The notes under the pieces: model-generated
What the model was told of the DNA's origin: nothing
The model's input: the letters and a program-made list of their open reading frames with translations, nothing else
Databases searched by the model: none
DNA from: Loktanella sp.
Lineage (GTDB): Bacteria; Pseudomonadota; Alphaproteobacteria; Rhodobacterales; Rhodobacteraceae
Reading direction: 5' to 3'
Length of the DNA stretch: 53,282 nucleotides
Assembly: GCA_024635625.1 (NCBI GenBank)
Contig: JAGXIQ010000069.1
Coordinates: 1 to 53,282 of the forward strand
Program-made: the position numbers and the translations under genes
Shown here: positions 53,015-53,282 of the stretch, piece by piece
Numbering within the stretch: position 1 is the stretch's first letter
Layout of the letters: each line of letters begins with the position of its first letter

Positions 53015-53282
53015 ATATACTCCGAATCCCGCATAAGCCGAATTTGATGTCTTGACGGCTGGGTTTGAAACGATTCAGCTATGTCTATGATCCACCCCGG
53101 CTTTCTTTCCTCAGCAGACCGCCTCGAGCTTGAGGCTTGCGTGCGTCGTCAGCGCGAAGACCACGGTATTGCCCGCCGGGCAAATGCGATCCTACTGCTC
53201 GACGACGGGGAAAGCTGTGCTCGGATCGCAAAGTTTCTCTACTTGGACGACGATACCATCCGGGGCTGGCATAAAACCTACC
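53015..53282 (+). mobile_element. Left-hand end of an IS630-family insertion sequence
   Basis: The element begins between about 53015 (a TA dinucleotide in gatatac) and 53021 and runs out of the window. Bases 53020-53036 (CTCCGAATCCCGCATAA) resemble the inverse complement of 215-230, suggesting the terminal repeat. The transposase start is at 53081. It is inserted directly after the amtB terminator, in a place that harms no gene. Confidence 0.65.
53081..53282 (+). CDS. IS630-family transposase, N-terminal fragment (3' end outside the window)
   Basis: ATG 53081 opens a frame that stays open to the window end, giving 67 residues. MSMIHPGFLSSADRLELEA, then GIARRANAILLLDDGESCA and KFLYLDDDTIRGWHKTY is the N-terminal helix-turn-helix part of IS630-type transposases. 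An ATG at 53087 is an alternative start. The C-terminal end of a same-family transposase is seen at 1-120 in the same orientation. Confidence 0.9.
   Translation, partial: MSMIHPGFLSSADRLELEACVRRQREDHGIARRANAILLLDDGESCARIAKFLYLDDDTIRGWHKTY

Overview
The window is chromosomal DNA of an alphaproteobacterium of the Rhodobacteraceae (Roseobacter group; Loktanella/Yoonia-like is a guess). The evidence is gene content and style: DUF6478 with its small companion, a GlnK-AmtB pair, ETF-ubiquinone oxidoreductase, an ISRso/IS630-type transposase, many GTG starts, tight 4-bp ATGA overlaps and GC-rich codon use. Nearly all of it is dense core or shell genome. I found no CRISPR array, prophage, tRNA, rRNA, toxin-antitoxin pair or recognisable defence island. 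The one mobile signal is at the two extreme ends: the window opens inside the 3' end of an IS630-family transposase and closes inside the 5' end of one, in the same orientation, which looks like a contig bounded by two copies of one insertion sequence.

Layout. 1-235: IS630 remnant. 392-7027: small DUF465 protein, a tRNA-type N6-adenine methyltransferase, DUF2007, a polyprenyl diphosphate synthase convergent with ispE, a TPR protein and ETF-QO (isoprenoid/quinone and electron-transfer genes). 7282-14253: greA, a membrane coiled-coil protein, an AEC transporter, then a compact forward run of S-formylglutathione hydrolase, YaiI, HAD, ornithine-cyclodeaminase-like, phytanoyl-CoA-dioxygenase-like and alpha/beta hydrolase genes. 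14254-14701 is a gene-free gap. 14702-17080: an MFS transporter divergent from zapE. 17118-22000 (minus): a secreted protein with a CtrA-like site upstream and a structured 3' region, folC-accD, and two CPBP membrane proteases, the second broken by an in-frame TGA. 22108-28471 (plus): ilvD, a lipoprotein gene containing a 16-bp perfect hairpin, DUF6478 and companion, a FadH-type reductase and an SGNH lipoprotein.

28604-36862: a LysR regulator and a VOC protein; a minus four-gene operon (CinA-like, GNAT, AhpD-like, OmpA-like); then sfsA, map, MFS and an orphan TRAP binding protein. 36902-41375: a VOC/LysR divergent pair with a clear operator-like palindrome, an overlapping operon of an FAD reductase, rsmD and a HAD phosphatase, and a Prx5-type peroxiredoxin. 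41419-48083 (minus): a type I secretion ABC/adaptor pair, RidA, a glycerophosphodiesterase, a COG3146 acyltransferase, pterin dehydratase and MscS, almost without gaps. 48278-52956: a secreted acidic-tailed protein, a class A penicillin-binding protein, and glnK-amtB with its terminator, followed directly by the second IS630 copy.

I do not see a convincing new multi-gene system. The items most worth a second look are non-coding or regulatory: the hairpin inside the lipoprotein gene, the CtrA-type site and the 3' RNA structure around the small secreted protein, the LysR operator, the repeats upstream of glnK, and the tandem CPBP pair with one broken copy.
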